A stretch of DNA of 64,000 nucleotides from Georgenia faecalis (GTDB taxonomy: Bacteria; Actinomycetota; Actinomycetes; Actinomycetales; Actinomycetaceae). Under the pieces are notes generated by a model. That model had not been told where the DNA came from and did no database searches. It was given only the letters and a program-made list of their open reading frames with translations. Shown piece by piece: positions 44,892-55,824 of the stretch (the stretch's first letter is position 1; each line of letters begins with the position of its first letter). The stretch covers positions 124,001-188,000 of the forward strand of contig NZ_CP033325.1 of NCBI RefSeq assembly GCF_003710105.1, given 5' to 3'. A program made the position numbers and the translations under genes.

Positions 44892-44976
44892 CGGAGGATG
44901 GGGGATTCGAACCCCCGAGGGCGTTAACCCAACACGCTTTCCAAGCGTGCGCCATAGGCCACTAGGCGAATCCTCC
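44892..44976 (-). tRNA. tRNA-Ser (anticodon GGA)
   Basis: 85 bases on the minus strand with the acceptor stem GGAGGAT/ATCCTCC, the anticodon loop TTGGAAA (anticodon GGA), a class II variable arm and the T loop TTCGAAT. CCA is not encoded. Confidence 0.96.
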
Positions 44977-45223
44977 CGGCGGGATGAGGGTACCCGAGCC
45001 GACGCCCCGGTTCGAACCAGCGGTCCAAGAGGTGTCGGGGACCACGCGAATCGCCACCCGGGGAGGGGTCCGTGCCGGGTGCGTGCCGGGGCGGGAGAGC
45101 GACGGCGGGCCGGCTGGGCACCACTCAAGGGCGCACGGCGGGCTGTGAAGGGCGCACGGCGGGACTGCGGCGGCCGGCTCGCCGCCGCCGTCGAGCCCTC
45201 CCCGGCGTCCGGTAGACTCCCCG
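44977..45223. other. Gap between tRNA-Ser(GGA) and the SRP RNA gene
   Basis: No gene is seen. A 16-base direct repeat, AAGGGCGCACGGCGGG, occurs at about 45127 and 45150. A related sequence lies near 41085-41115. The TAGACT box at 45213-45218 is the likely promoter of the SRP RNA. Confidence 0.6.
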
Positions 45224-45316
45224 ACGACCCCTCGTGCGGCGTCACCCTGCTGAACTCCCCCAGGGCCGGAAGGCAGCAAGGGCAGGTGGGCTCTGGCGGG
45301 TGCACGGGGGGTCCTT
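45224..45316 (+). ncRNA. ffs: Signal recognition particle RNA, small bacterial type
   Basis: The SRP54-binding apical hairpin is present: GCCGGAAGGCAGCAAGGG with the flanking helix CACCCTGCTGAA / GGCAGGTGGGCTCTGG. The outer arms (ACCCCTCGTGCGGCG and GTGCACGGGGGGTCC) can pair, which sets the approximate ends. A TAGACT -10 box ends six bases before the assumed start. The position directly upstream of dnaX is conserved in actinobacteria. Confidence 0.92.
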
Positions 45317-45396
45317 GCATGCCTGGGACCGGGCCCCGTCCACGGGGGGAGGCCAGGCCGCTGCCACGTGTCGCCGGCGCCGCCTAGAGTCGTGGG

Positions 45397-47952
45397 GTGA
45401 GCACCGCCCTGTACCGCCGTTACCGCCCGGAGAGCTTCGCCGACGTCATCGGGCAGGAGCACGTCACCGAACCGCTCATGGCGGCGCTGCGTGCCGACCG
45501 GGTGACGCATGCCTACCTCTTCTCGGGCCCGCGCGGGTGCGGCAAGACGACGTCGGCCCGGATCTTCGCGCGGTGCCTCAACTGCGCGGAGGGCCCCACG
45601 GACACCCCGTGCGGCACGTGCGACAGCTGCGTGGAGCTCGCCCGCGACGGCTCCGGCTCCCTCGACGTCGTGGAGATGGACGCCGCCTCGCACGGTGGCG
45701 TCGAGGACGCCCGCGACCTGCGCGAGCGCGCGGTCTTCGCCCCGGCGCGGGACCGCTACAAGATCTTCATCATCGACGAGGCCCACATGGTCTCGAACCA
45801 GGGGTTCAACGCGCTGCTCAAGCTCGTCGAGGAGCCGCCCCGGCACGTGAAGTTCGTCTTCGCGACCACGGAGCCGGACAAGGTCATCGGCACCATCCGC
45901 TCCCGCACGCACCACTACCCGTTCCGGCTCGTGCCGCCGGAGCGCCTCCAGGCCTACCTCGAGGAGCTGTGCACGGCCGAGGGCGTGCGGGTCGCGCCCG
46001 GCGTGCTGCCCCTCGTCGTCCGCGCCGGCGGAGGGTCGGTGCGCGACTCGCTGTCCGTGCTCGACCAGCTCATCGCCGGCGCCCAGGAGGGCCTCCTCGA
46101 CTACGAGCACGCCGTCGCCCTCCTGGGGTACACCCACGCGACCCTGCTCGACGACGTCGTCGACGCCCTCGCCGCCCGGGACGGCGCGAGCGTGTTCCGC
46201 GTCGTCGACCGGGTCATCGACTCCGGGCACGACCCGCGCCGGTTCGTCGAGGACCTGCTCGAGCGGCTGCGCGACCTCGTCGTCATCGCGGTGGCGGGGG
46301 AGCACGCCGGCTCGGTGCTGCGCTCGCTGCCCGAGGACCAGCTCGGCCGCATGCGCGTCCAGGCCCAGCACCTCGGTGCCGGCCAGCTCTCCCGCGCCGC
46401 CGACCTCGTCAACGACGCCCTCACGGAGATGACGGGCGCCACCTCGCCCCGCCTCCAGCTCGAGCTGCTCTGCGCGCGGCTCCTCCTGCCGGGGGCCGAC
46501 GACGGCACCCACGGGTACGGGGCGCGGCTGGACCGCATCGAGCACCACCTCTCCCGCGCGTCCGCCCCGGCGGGTGCCGACGCCGGCCGAGGCGCCCCTG
46601 CCGCCCCGCCGCCGGCCCCGGTGCCCGCGGCAGCCCCGGCACCGGCCGCCGCGCCGACGACGCCGTCCGCCGCCCGCCCGGGTGCGCAGCCCGCACCGGC
46701 GGGCCGGCAGACCGGCGCGCCGGCCGACGACGGCGGGACCTCCGGCGGGGGAGTGACCCCCGACGCCCACGCCTCGGCCCCGCGCACCTCGGCCCCCCGT
46801 GGCTCGGCCGGCTCCGACGCGGCGCCGGCGCGAACACATGCCGACGCCGCGGCACGGGAGGACCGCTCCGGCGGTGCCACCGGGGCCACCGGTCGTGCCT
46901 CCGGCTCGGCCCGGCCGGACCAGCGGACGGCCGAGGGCCCCGGGGCGGCGCCTGCGCCCGGGACACCCCGGGACGCGGCCGGGTCGTCGGTGAGCCCTCA
47001 GCCGGGGGCGCCGTCGGCGCCGCGCGTCGATGCGGCTCCGCCGCGTCCCGCGCCCGCACCGGCTGCGGGGCCCGCCGCCGCGCCGGCTGCGGGGACCGGG
47101 CCCGCCGCCGCGACCGGCGACGTCGATGCCGACATGGTCCGCCGCCGCTGGCCGGAGGTGCTCGAGACCCTCGCCCGCCTCAAGCGCACGACGTGGGCGC
47201 TCGTCTCCCAGAACGGCCAGGTCGCCGAGATCAGCGGGGGCGTGCTCCGCCTCGGCTTCACCACCGCCGGGCTGGCCCAGGCCTTCCGCAGCGGCCCGCA
47301 CACCGAGCCGCTCCAGCGGGCCCTGGCCGAGACGCTGGGCGTGCAGGTCCGCATCGAGCCGGTGCTCAGCGCGAGCGCGGCGGGCGGCGACCGGGGTGCG
47401 CCGTCGGCTGAGCCGCCCGCACCGGCGCCGATGCCCCCGACCACCTGGGACGCGCCGGCGCCGACCGGCTGGGACCCGGGCCCGGCGGCGCCCGCCGCCC
47501 CCTCGCCCGTCGATCCCGCGCTGCAGGCGGCGGGGGCCTCGGACGACCCCTGGCCGCCCGACCCCGGGCCGGCCGAGGACGAGCCGCCGACGCGCGGCCC
47601 GTCGGCGCCGCGCGGGGCCGCGTCTCGCCCGGACGGGCCGGGCCGGTCGGACGGCGGCACCACGGAGCGCCCCGCCTCCGGTCGCGACGCCTCCGGGCAC
47701 AGAGCCCCGGCGCAGGGCGGCGACCGTCGTGACGGTGCCTCCGCCCGAGGCGCCCGTGTGGTGCGCGAGGGGCGAGGCGCGCCGATGCCCCCGACCCCGG
47801 AGCCCGCCCGGTACGCCGTCGAGGACGACGTGCCGAGCATGGACGACCCGGACGCCGAGGACTCCGGTCTGGTGGGCCCCCCGCTCATCGCCCGGATGCT
47901 CGGTGGGACGATCATCGACGAGCAGCGCGACCTCGGCGCCGGTCGCCCGTAG
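45397..47952 (+). CDS. dnaX: DNA polymerase III subunits gamma and tau
   Basis: 851 residues. The clamp-loader AAA+ module carries Walker A GPRGCGKT (44-51), the zinc site CLNC...CGTCDSC, Walker B/sensor IIDEAHMVS and the sensor 2 region. Domain III follows to about residue 370. Then comes a very long Pro/Ala/Gly-rich linker (about 385-575), a recognisable domain near 577-665 (VRRRWPEVLETLARLKRTTWAL, the DnaX-associated part of tau) and another disordered Pro/Asp-rich tail. The GTG lies six bases after a TAGAGT box (45385-45390), so translation is leaderless. No slippery frameshift heptamer was recognised, so whether a separate gamma is made is unclear. Confidence 0.95.
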   Translation: MSTALYRRYRPESFADVIGQEHVTEPLMAALRADRVTHAYLFSGPRGCGKTTSARIFARCLNCAEGPTDTPCGTCDSCVELARDGSGSLDVVEMDAASHGGVEDARDLRERAVFAPARDRYKIFIIDEAHMVSNQGFNALLKLVEEPPRHVKFVFATTEPDKVIGTIRSRTHHYPFRLVPPERLQAYLEELCTAEGVRVAPGVLPLVVRAGGGSVRDSLSVLDQLIAGAQEGLLDYEHAVALLGYTHATLLDDVVDALAARDGASVFRVVDRVIDSGHDPRRFVEDLLERLRDLVVIAVAGEHAGSVLRSLPEDQLGRMRVQAQHLGAGQLSRAADLVNDALTEMTGATSPRLQLELLCARLLLPGADDGTHGYGARLDRIEHHLSRASAPAGADAGRGAPAAPPPAPVPAAAPAPAAAPTTPSAARPGAQPAPAGRQTGAPADDGGTSGGGVTPDAHASAPRTSAPRGSAGSDAAPARTHADAAAREDRSGGATGATGRASGSARPDQRTAEGPGAAPAPGTPRDAAGSSVSPQPGAPSAPRVDAAPPRPAPAPAAGPAAAPAAGTGPAAATGDVDADMVRRRWPEVLETLARLKRTTWALVSQNGQVAEISGGVLRLGFTTAGLAQAFRSGPHTEPLQRALAETLGVQVRIEPVLSASAAGGDRGAPSAEPPAPAPMPPTTWDAPAPTGWDPGPAAPAAPSPVDPALQAAGASDDPWPPDPGPAEDEPPTRGPSAPRGAASRPDGPGRSDGGTTERPASGRDASGHRAPAQGGDRRDGASARGARVVREGRGAPMPPTPEPARYAVEDDVPSMDDPDAEDSGLVGPPLIARMLGGTIIDEQRDLGAGRP

Positions 47953-47997
47953 GCGGGTCCGCGTCACGCCGACCACGACGACGATTGAGGCCTTTTG

Positions 47998-50301
47998 ATG
48001 CCCCCCCGCCCCACCCCGTACCGGGACCCGACCCTGCCCGTCGCCGACCGCGTCCAGGATCTCCTCGCGCGGATGAGTGTCGAGGAGAAGGTCGGGCAGA
48101 TGATGCAGCTCGACGCCCGGGACGGCGTCGACGACCACGTGCTGCGCACGCACGTGGGTTCGATCCTCCACGCCTCGCCGGAGCGGGTGCTGCGGGCCCA
48201 CGAGCTGACGGCGCAGACCCGGCTCGGCATCCCCCTGCTCGTCGCGGAAGACTGCATCCACGGCCACTCGTTCTGGGCCGGCGCGACGATCTTCCCCACC
48301 CAGCTCGCCATGGCCGCGTCCTGGGACGCCGAGCTCGTCGAGCGCGTCGCGCGGGCGACGGCGGTCGAGGCCGCCGCCACCGGCGTGCACTGGACCTTCT
48401 CGCCGGTGCTGTGCATCGCCCGTGACCTGCGCTGGGGCCGCGTCGACGAGACCTTCGGCGAGGACCCCGTCCTCATCGGCGAGCTCGCCTCGGCCATGGT
48501 GCGCGGGTACCAGGGCGACGGGCTCACCGATCCCACCGCCGTCCTCGCCACGGCCAAGCACTTCGCCGGGTACTCCGAGACCCAGGGCGGGCGCGACGCC
48601 TCCGAGGCTGACCTCTCCCGCCGCAAGCTCCGCTCGTGGTTCCTGCCGCCTTTCGAGCGGGTCGCCCGCGAGGGCTGCCGCACGTTCATGCTCGGCTACC
48701 AGACGATGGACGGGGTTCCCATCACCGTCAACGAGTGGCTCCTCGACGAGGTGCTGCGCGAGGAGTGGGGCTACACCGGCACCCTCGTCACCGACTGGGA
48801 CAACGTCGGGCGGATGGTGTGGGAGCAGAAGGTCCAGCCGGACCACATGCACGCCGCCGCGGCCGCCGTCCGGGCGGGCAACGACATGATCATGACGACG
48901 CCCGGCTTCTACGAGGGCGCGCTCGAGGCCTTGCGTACCGGGCTGCTCGCCGAGGCCGACCTCGACGCCGCCGTCGCCCGCATCCTCACGCTCAAGGTCG
49001 AGCTCGGGCTCTTCGAGGACCCCCGCCGCCCCGACGTCGCCACCCAGGAGCGGGTCATCGCCTCGGCCGAGCACACCCGGCTCAACCTCGAGGTCGCGCG
49101 CCGCTCGCTGGTGCTGCTGCGCAACGACGGCGTCCTCCCGCTCACCGGGGGGTACGCGGCGTCGACCTCGGGTGCGGACCTCGCGCCGGCCGTCGGCGGG
49201 GACTCCACACCCCGCCGGGTCGCGGTGGTGGGCCCGCTCGCCGACGACGCGCAGACCCAGCTCGGTGACTGGGCCGGCTCGTCCGGCCAGGCGGACTGGC
49301 TGCCCGACGGTCATCCCCGCGAGGCGATCACCACGGTCCTCGACGGGCTGCGGGGCGTCGCCCCCGAGGGCTGGACCGTGACCCACGCGCGGGGCGCCGA
49401 CATCCTCACCCTCGAGCCCGACCCCGACGGCGCGACCTTCCCCGACGGCCAGCCGCGGCCCCCCGTCGTCGTGCCGGCGGCCCCCGACGAGGCGCTCATC
49501 GCCGAGGCGGTCGCCGCCGCCCGGGACGCGGACTACGTCGTCGCCGTCGTCGGTGACCGGATCGAGCTCGTCGGCGAGGGCCGCTCCACCGCGACGCTCG
49601 AGCTCATCGGCGGGCAGGCGGCGATGCTCGACGCGCTCGCGGCCACCGGGACGCCGCTGGTGGTCATCCTGCTCGCCTCCAAGCCGCTCGTCCTGCCCGA
49701 GTCCGCGCTGGGGGCCCACGCGCTGGTGTGGGCGGGCAACCCCGGGATGCGGGGCGGGCAGGCCATCGCCGAGCTCCTCCTCGGGGTCGTCGAGCCGTCC
49801 GGGCGGCTGCCGATCTCCTTCGCCCGGCACGCCGGGCAGCAGCCCACGTACTACAACCAGGTGCGCGGCCAGCACGGCGACCGGTACGCCGACCTCACCC
49901 AACGGCCCGCGTACGCGTTCGGCGAGGGGCTGTCCTACACCGACGTGGCGTACTCGGACGTTCGGCTCGACCGCGCCACCGCCACCGCGGCCGACGTCGT
50001 CCGGGCGAGCCTCACCCTGCGCAACACCGGCGCCCGGCCCTCGCGCGAGACCGTGCAGCTGTACGTCTCGGACGCCGTGACGTCGGTGTCGTGGGCCGAC
50101 CAGGAGCTCAAGGCGTTCACCCAGGTCGACGTGCCCGCCGGGGCCGAGGTCGAGGTCACCCTCGAGCTGGCGGTGGCGGAGTGCACCGTGGTCGACGCCG
50201 CCGGGCGCCGGGTGGTCGAGCCCGGTGAGATCACGGTCCTCGTCGGCCCGTCCTCCCGTGCCGAAAACCTGCGGCGCGCGACGTTCGTCATCACCGACTG
50301 A
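47998..50301 (+). CDS. GH3 family beta-glycosidase, cytoplasmic
   Basis: 767 residues with no signal peptide. The N-terminal TIM barrel has GIPLLVAEDCIHGH, VHWTFSPVLCIARDLRWGRVDET-type segments (the arginine-rich loop) and KHFAGYSETQGGRD; the nucleophile is the aspartate in LVTDWDNV. The alpha/beta sandwich domain and a C-terminal fibronectin III-like domain (from about residue 655) follow. This matches bacterial beta-glucosidases or beta-xylosidases acting on imported oligosaccharides. Start ATG 47998 follows dnaX by 45 bases, with no clear ribosome site. It occupies the place between dnaX and recR where ybaB usually lies. Confidence 0.93.
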   Translation: MPPRPTPYRDPTLPVADRVQDLLARMSVEEKVGQMMQLDARDGVDDHVLRTHVGSILHASPERVLRAHELTAQTRLGIPLLVAEDCIHGHSFWAGATIFPTQLAMAASWDAELVERVARATAVEAAATGVHWTFSPVLCIARDLRWGRVDETFGEDPVLIGELASAMVRGYQGDGLTDPTAVLATAKHFAGYSETQGGRDASEADLSRRKLRSWFLPPFERVAREGCRTFMLGYQTMDGVPITVNEWLLDEVLREEWGYTGTLVTDWDNVGRMVWEQKVQPDHMHAAAAAVRAGNDMIMTTPGFYEGALEALRTGLLAEADLDAAVARILTLKVELGLFEDPRRPDVATQERVIASAEHTRLNLEVARRSLVLLRNDGVLPLTGGYAASTSGADLAPAVGGDSTPRRVAVVGPLADDAQTQLGDWAGSSGQADWLPDGHPREAITTVLDGLRGVAPEGWTVTHARGADILTLEPDPDGATFPDGQPRPPVVVPAAPDEALIAEAVAAARDADYVVAVVGDRIELVGEGRSTATLELIGGQAAMLDALAATGTPLVVILLASKPLVLPESALGAHALVWAGNPGMRGGQAIAELLLGVVEPSGRLPISFARHAGQQPTYYNQVRGQHGDRYADLTQRPAYAFGEGLSYTDVAYSDVRLDRATATAADVVRASLTLRNTGARPSRETVQLYVSDAVTSVSWADQELKAFTQVDVPAGAEVEVTLELAVAECTVVDAAGRRVVEPGEITVLVGPSSRAENLRRATFVITD

Positions 50302-50400
50302 GCGGGCGGGCGCCGGGGTGCCGGCGTCCCGGGCTGTGACGGTGGCCTCGACACGGTCGGGGCGTGCTCGGGTGTCGCCGCGGCGCCGTAGGCTGACGGG

Positions 50401-51000
50401 GTGTACGAAGGCGCGGTCCAGGACCTCATCGACGAGCTCGGCCGCCTTCCCGGCGTCGGGCCCAAGAGCGCGCAACGGATCGCCTTCCACGTCCTCAACG
50501 CGGACGCGGCCGACGTCGCCCGGCTCGCCCAGGCGCTGACGCAGGCCAAGGAGAAGGTCAAGTTCTGCGAGACCTGCGGCAACATCGCCGAGGGCGCCCA
50601 GTGCCGGATCTGCGCCGACCCCCGGCGCAGCACCGCGGTGCTGTGCGTCGTCGAGGAGGCCAAGGACGTCGTCGCCATCGAGCGCACCCGCGAGTTCCGC
50701 GGGCGGTACCACGTGCTCGGCGGGGCCATCAACCCCATCGAGGGGATCGGCCCGGACGACCTGCGCATCCGTGAGCTCATGACGCGGCTGGCCGACGGGG
50801 CCGTCGAGGAGGTCATCCTCGCCACCGACCCCAACATCGAGGGGGAGGCGACGGCGACCTACCTCGCCCGCATGCTCCGCGGCATGGGCGTCCCCGTCTC
50901 GCGGCTCGCGTCCGGCCTTCCGGTCGGCGGCGACCTCGAGTACGCCGACGAGATCACCCTGGGCCGCGCGTTCGAGGGTCGTCGCCGCATCGAGGCCTGA
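50401..51000 (+). CDS. recR: Recombination mediator protein RecR
   Basis: 199 residues, full length. The helix-hairpin-helix [19 protein letters not shown], the C4 zinc finger (CETC...CRIC), the Toprim domain ([33 protein letters not shown]) and the C-terminal Walker-like segment are all present. It works with RecFO to load RecA on gapped DNA. The GTG lies six bases after a TAGGCT box (50389-50394), so it has its own leaderless promoter despite being downstream of dnaX. Confidence 0.97.
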   Translation: MYEGAVQDLIDELGRLPGVGPKSAQRIAFHVLNADAADVARLAQALTQAKEKVKFCETCGNIAEGAQCRICADPRRSTAVLCVVEEAKDVVAIERTREFRGRYHVLGGAINPIEGIGPDDLRIRELMTRLADGAVEEVILATDPNIEGEATATYLARMLRGMGVPVSRLASGLPVGGDLEYADEITLGRAFEGRRRIEA

Positions 51001-51103
51001 GAGGCCCCCTGCGTCGCACCCAGAGCGTCGTGGCGTCCAGGAGCCGGAGCACCGCCGCGTCGGCGGCGCGCGGTGAGCCGGGGCCGCACGGTTAGATGAG
51101 CGC

Positions 51104-51877
51104 GTGCCCCCCGACCTCGACCTGCTCGCCGTCGGGCTCCTCGTCCTGGCGGGCTTCACCGCCGGGTGGATCGACGCCGTCGTCGGTGGCGGTGGCCTCG
51201 TCCAGCTCCCGGCCCTCCTCCTTGTCCCCGGCATCACGCCGGTGCAGGCGCTGGCCACGAACAAGCTCGCCGGCATCATGGGGACCTCCGTCAGCGCGCT
51301 GACGTACTACCGCCGGGTGGGGCCCGACCTGCGCACGGCCGCACCCATGGCAGCCACCGCGCTGCTCGGCGCCGTGGGCGGCGCGGCGCTCGCCTCCCGG
51401 ATCCCCGAGGACCTCTTCACGCCGATCATCCTCGTCGTGCTGGTCGCCGTCGCCGCGTGGACGATCCTGCGGCCGCGGGTCGGCGCCCACACCGACCTGC
51501 GGTGGGCCGGGCGGCGCCACCACGGCGCCGCCGCCCTGCTCGGCGTGACCATCGGGACCTACGACGGGCTCCTGGGGCCGGGGACCGGCACCTTCCTCGT
51601 CATCAGCCTCGTCGGCGTCCTCGGCTACGCCTTCCTCCCCGCGTCCGCGATCGCGAAGATCGTCAACTTCGCCACCAACGCGGGCGCGCTCATCTTCTTC
51701 ATCCCCTACGGCGCCGTCCTGTGGGGCCTCGGGCTCGTCGTCGGGGTGGCGAACCTCGCCGGCGGGTACGTCGGCGCCCGGATGGCGGTGGCCAAGGGGA
51801 GCGGGTTCGTGCGCGTCGTCTTCATCGTCGTCGTCGGCGCCCTCATCGTCCGGCTGGGATGGGACGTCCTCGCCTGA
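51104..51877 (+). CDS. TauE/SafE family (TSUP) permease
   Basis: 257 residues with about eight hydrophobic segments. GFTAGWIDAVVGGGGLVQLPALLL near the start and GVTIGTYDGLLGPGTGTF in the middle are the paired glycine-rich motifs of the family. It is a probable exporter of sulfite or organosulfonates, or another anion; the substrate is unknown. The GTG lies shortly after a TTAGAT sequence, a weak candidate for another leaderless promoter. Confidence 0.9.
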   Translation: MPPDLDLLAVGLLVLAGFTAGWIDAVVGGGGLVQLPALLLVPGITPVQALATNKLAGIMGTSVSALTYYRRVGPDLRTAAPMAATALLGAVGGAALASRIPEDLFTPIILVVLVAVAAWTILRPRVGAHTDLRWAGRRHHGAAALLGVTIGTYDGLLGPGTGTFLVISLVGVLGYAFLPASAIAKIVNFATNAGALIFFIPYGAVLWGLGLVVGVANLAGGYVGARMAVAKGSGFVRVVFIVVVGALIVRLGWDVLA

Positions 51878-51884
51878 GGCCCGC

Positions 51885-51953
51885 AGCGTTCCTGCATGAT
51901 CACGCCGGAGGGGCGGGTGGGAGGGGCGGGGTCAGCGTTTCTGCATGATCGCG
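51885..51953. repeat. Two direct copies of the GATC/TGCAGAA intergenic repeat
   Basis: AGCGTTCCTGCATGATCACG (51885-51904) and AGCGTTTCTGCATGATCGCG (51934-51953), period 49, lie between the TauE gene and lysC. Relative to the copies at 3372 they are in reverse orientation. Confidence 0.8.
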
Positions 51954-52069
51954 ACAGGGGTCGGTGGTGCCCACGGCGCGGACGCGCTCCCCCCTCCGCC
52001 CGCTCCCGGCCTAAACTTCGTCCGTCCTTGCGGGCACACGCCCGCCCATCGACCCGAGCGGAGCCGGCC

Positions 52070-54402
<2,333 letters not shown>

Positions 54403-54492
54403 GGGCCGGGCGGGACCGCAGCGACGGCGCGGCCTGCCGACGCAAGGAAATGGTGCGAGGCTGGGACGTACAACGACGAGCAGGAGGAACCC

Positions 54493-54867
54493 ATGGCGAC
54501 CGTCAATGCCACCGCCGACACGTTCGAGCGCCTGGTCGCGGACAACGACATCGTCCTCGTGGACTTCTGGGCCGAGTGGTGCGGGCCGTGCAAGCAGTTC
54601 GCGCCCGTGTACGAGAAGGCCTCGGAGAAGCACGAGGACATCGTGTTCGCGAAGGTCGACACCGAGGCCGAGCAGCAGCTAGCGGCGGCGGCCAGCATCA
54701 CGGCGATCCCCACGCTCATGGCGTTCCGCGAGGGCATCCTCGTCTTCTCCCAGGCCGGCGCCCTGCCGGGGCCGGCGCTGGAGCAGCTCGTCGGGGCCGT
54801 GCGCGGTCTCGACATGGACGAGGTCCGCGCGCAGGTCGCGAGCCAGGGCGCCGCCAGCTCGTCCTGA
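54493..54867 (+). CDS. trxA: Thioredoxin
   Basis: 124 residues with the redox site WCGPCK (CGPC at 30-33) and the cis-proline segment ITAIPTLMAF. The ATG follows AGGAGG. It is a cytoplasmic disulfide reductant; whether it is the main thioredoxin cannot be judged from this window. A short C-terminal extension (VASQGAASSS) is present. Confidence 0.94.
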   Translation: MATVNATADTFERLVADNDIVLVDFWAEWCGPCKQFAPVYEKASEKHEDIVFAKVDTEAEQQLAAAASITAIPTLMAFREGILVFSQAGALPGPALEQLVGAVRGLDMDEVRAQVASQGAASSS

Positions 54868-54913
54868 GGGCGCACCCGCGGGGGGCAGGGCGCAGCGACG
54901 GTCGAGGAGAAGC

Positions 54914-55795
54914 ATGAGGAGCTGGGGTGCGCGGGTCGCGGTCGCCGTCGGCGTCCCGGCGGTCGCGCTGGCCATGGTCCTCGGGCCACGGCTCACGGCG
55001 CCGGACGACGCGCTGAGCCTCCGCGCTCCGGAGAGGGCGACCTCGCAGGCCCCGGCGCCGGGGGTGGGCCCCGCCCCGGGTGAGGCGACCCCGGGACCGA
55101 CCGCCGCGCCCGGCGAGACGGCCCCGAGTGAGACGTCCCCCAGCGCGGCGACCCCGGGCGACGGCGAGGGTGGTCCTCCCTGGCTCGCCGTGCCGCCCAA
55201 GGCGGACGCCACCGACTGGCTGCGGGCCACCGGTGGCCTGTGGAGCACGGACGTCCCGGTCGAGGCCGGCGGCACCGTGCGGACCGTGCCGGGTGCGGTG
55301 CCCGCCCCGCGCCCTGCCGAGCGGGTGGTGCGCGTCCGGGTGCTCGTCGAGGACGGCCTCGCCGTCGACGGCCCCGCCTTCGCCGGCGCCGTCCTCACCA
55401 CCCTCAACGACCCGCGCGGCTGGGGCCACGACGGCTCCGTCGCCTTCGCGCGCACCGACGGCGAGGCGGACGTCGACGTCACCCTCGCCTCGCCCGCGAC
55501 GACCGACCGGCTCTGCTACCCGGTGGACACCGGGGGCCGGGTGTCGTGCGGGCGCGTCGGCTTCGCGGTCCTCAACGCGGTGAACTGGGCGCGCGGGGCG
55601 GAGCCCTTCCTCGCCGGCGGTGGCACGGTCGAGGAGTACCGCCAGTACCTCGTCAACCACGAGGTGGGCCACGTCCTCGGACACCCGCACACGGGTTGCC
55701 CGGCGGCGGGTGGACCCGCCCCGATCATGCTCCAGCAGACCCTCCGCCTCGAGGGGTGCCGGCCGAATCCCTGGCCCGCGATCAACAACACCTGA
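54914..55795 (+). CDS. DUF3152-type secreted zinc metalloprotease
   Basis: 293 residues. An N-terminal hydrophobic segment (about 7-30) acts as a signal or anchor, followed by a Pro/Thr/Gly-rich linker of about 80 residues. The C-terminal domain is DUF3152-like, with the metzincin zinc motif HEVGHVLGHPH and a downstream methionine in PIMLQQT that could be the Met-turn. Four cysteines could form two disulfides. A GAGGAG site precedes the ATG. An extracytoplasmic protease role is predicted; substrates are unknown. Confidence 0.87.
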   Translation: MRSWGARVAVAVGVPAVALAMVLGPRLTAPDDALSLRAPERATSQAPAPGVGPAPGEATPGPTAAPGETAPSETSPSAATPGDGEGGPPWLAVPPKADATDWLRATGGLWSTDVPVEAGGTVRTVPGAVPAPRPAERVVRVRVLVEDGLAVDGPAFAGAVLTTLNDPRGWGHDGSVAFARTDGEADVDVTLASPATTDRLCYPVDTGGRVSCGRVGFAVLNAVNWARGAEPFLAGGGTVEEYRQYLVNHEVGHVLGHPHTGCPAAGGPAPIMLQQTLRLEGCRPNPWPAINNT

Positions 55796-55800
55796 CGGTC

Positions 55801-55824
55801 GGGCCGAGAGCCCCGTCTCGGCCC
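55801..55824 (+). terminator. Hairpin after the DUF3152 gene
   Basis: GGGCCGAGA and TCTCGGCCC form a 9-bp perfect stem with a 6-base loop, five bases after the stop. Confidence 0.75.

Noticed and set aside
14738-44976. tRNA genes as phage or island attachment sites
   Set aside because: No integrase gene and no duplicated tRNA 3' ends were seen near any of the five tRNA genes.
44962-51279. Open frame of 2105 codons on the minus strand across dnaX, GH3 and recR
   Set aside because: It is antisense to three well-supported genes, has an Arg/Gly/Pro-rich composition and arises because GC-rich genes rarely contain stops in the opposite frame.
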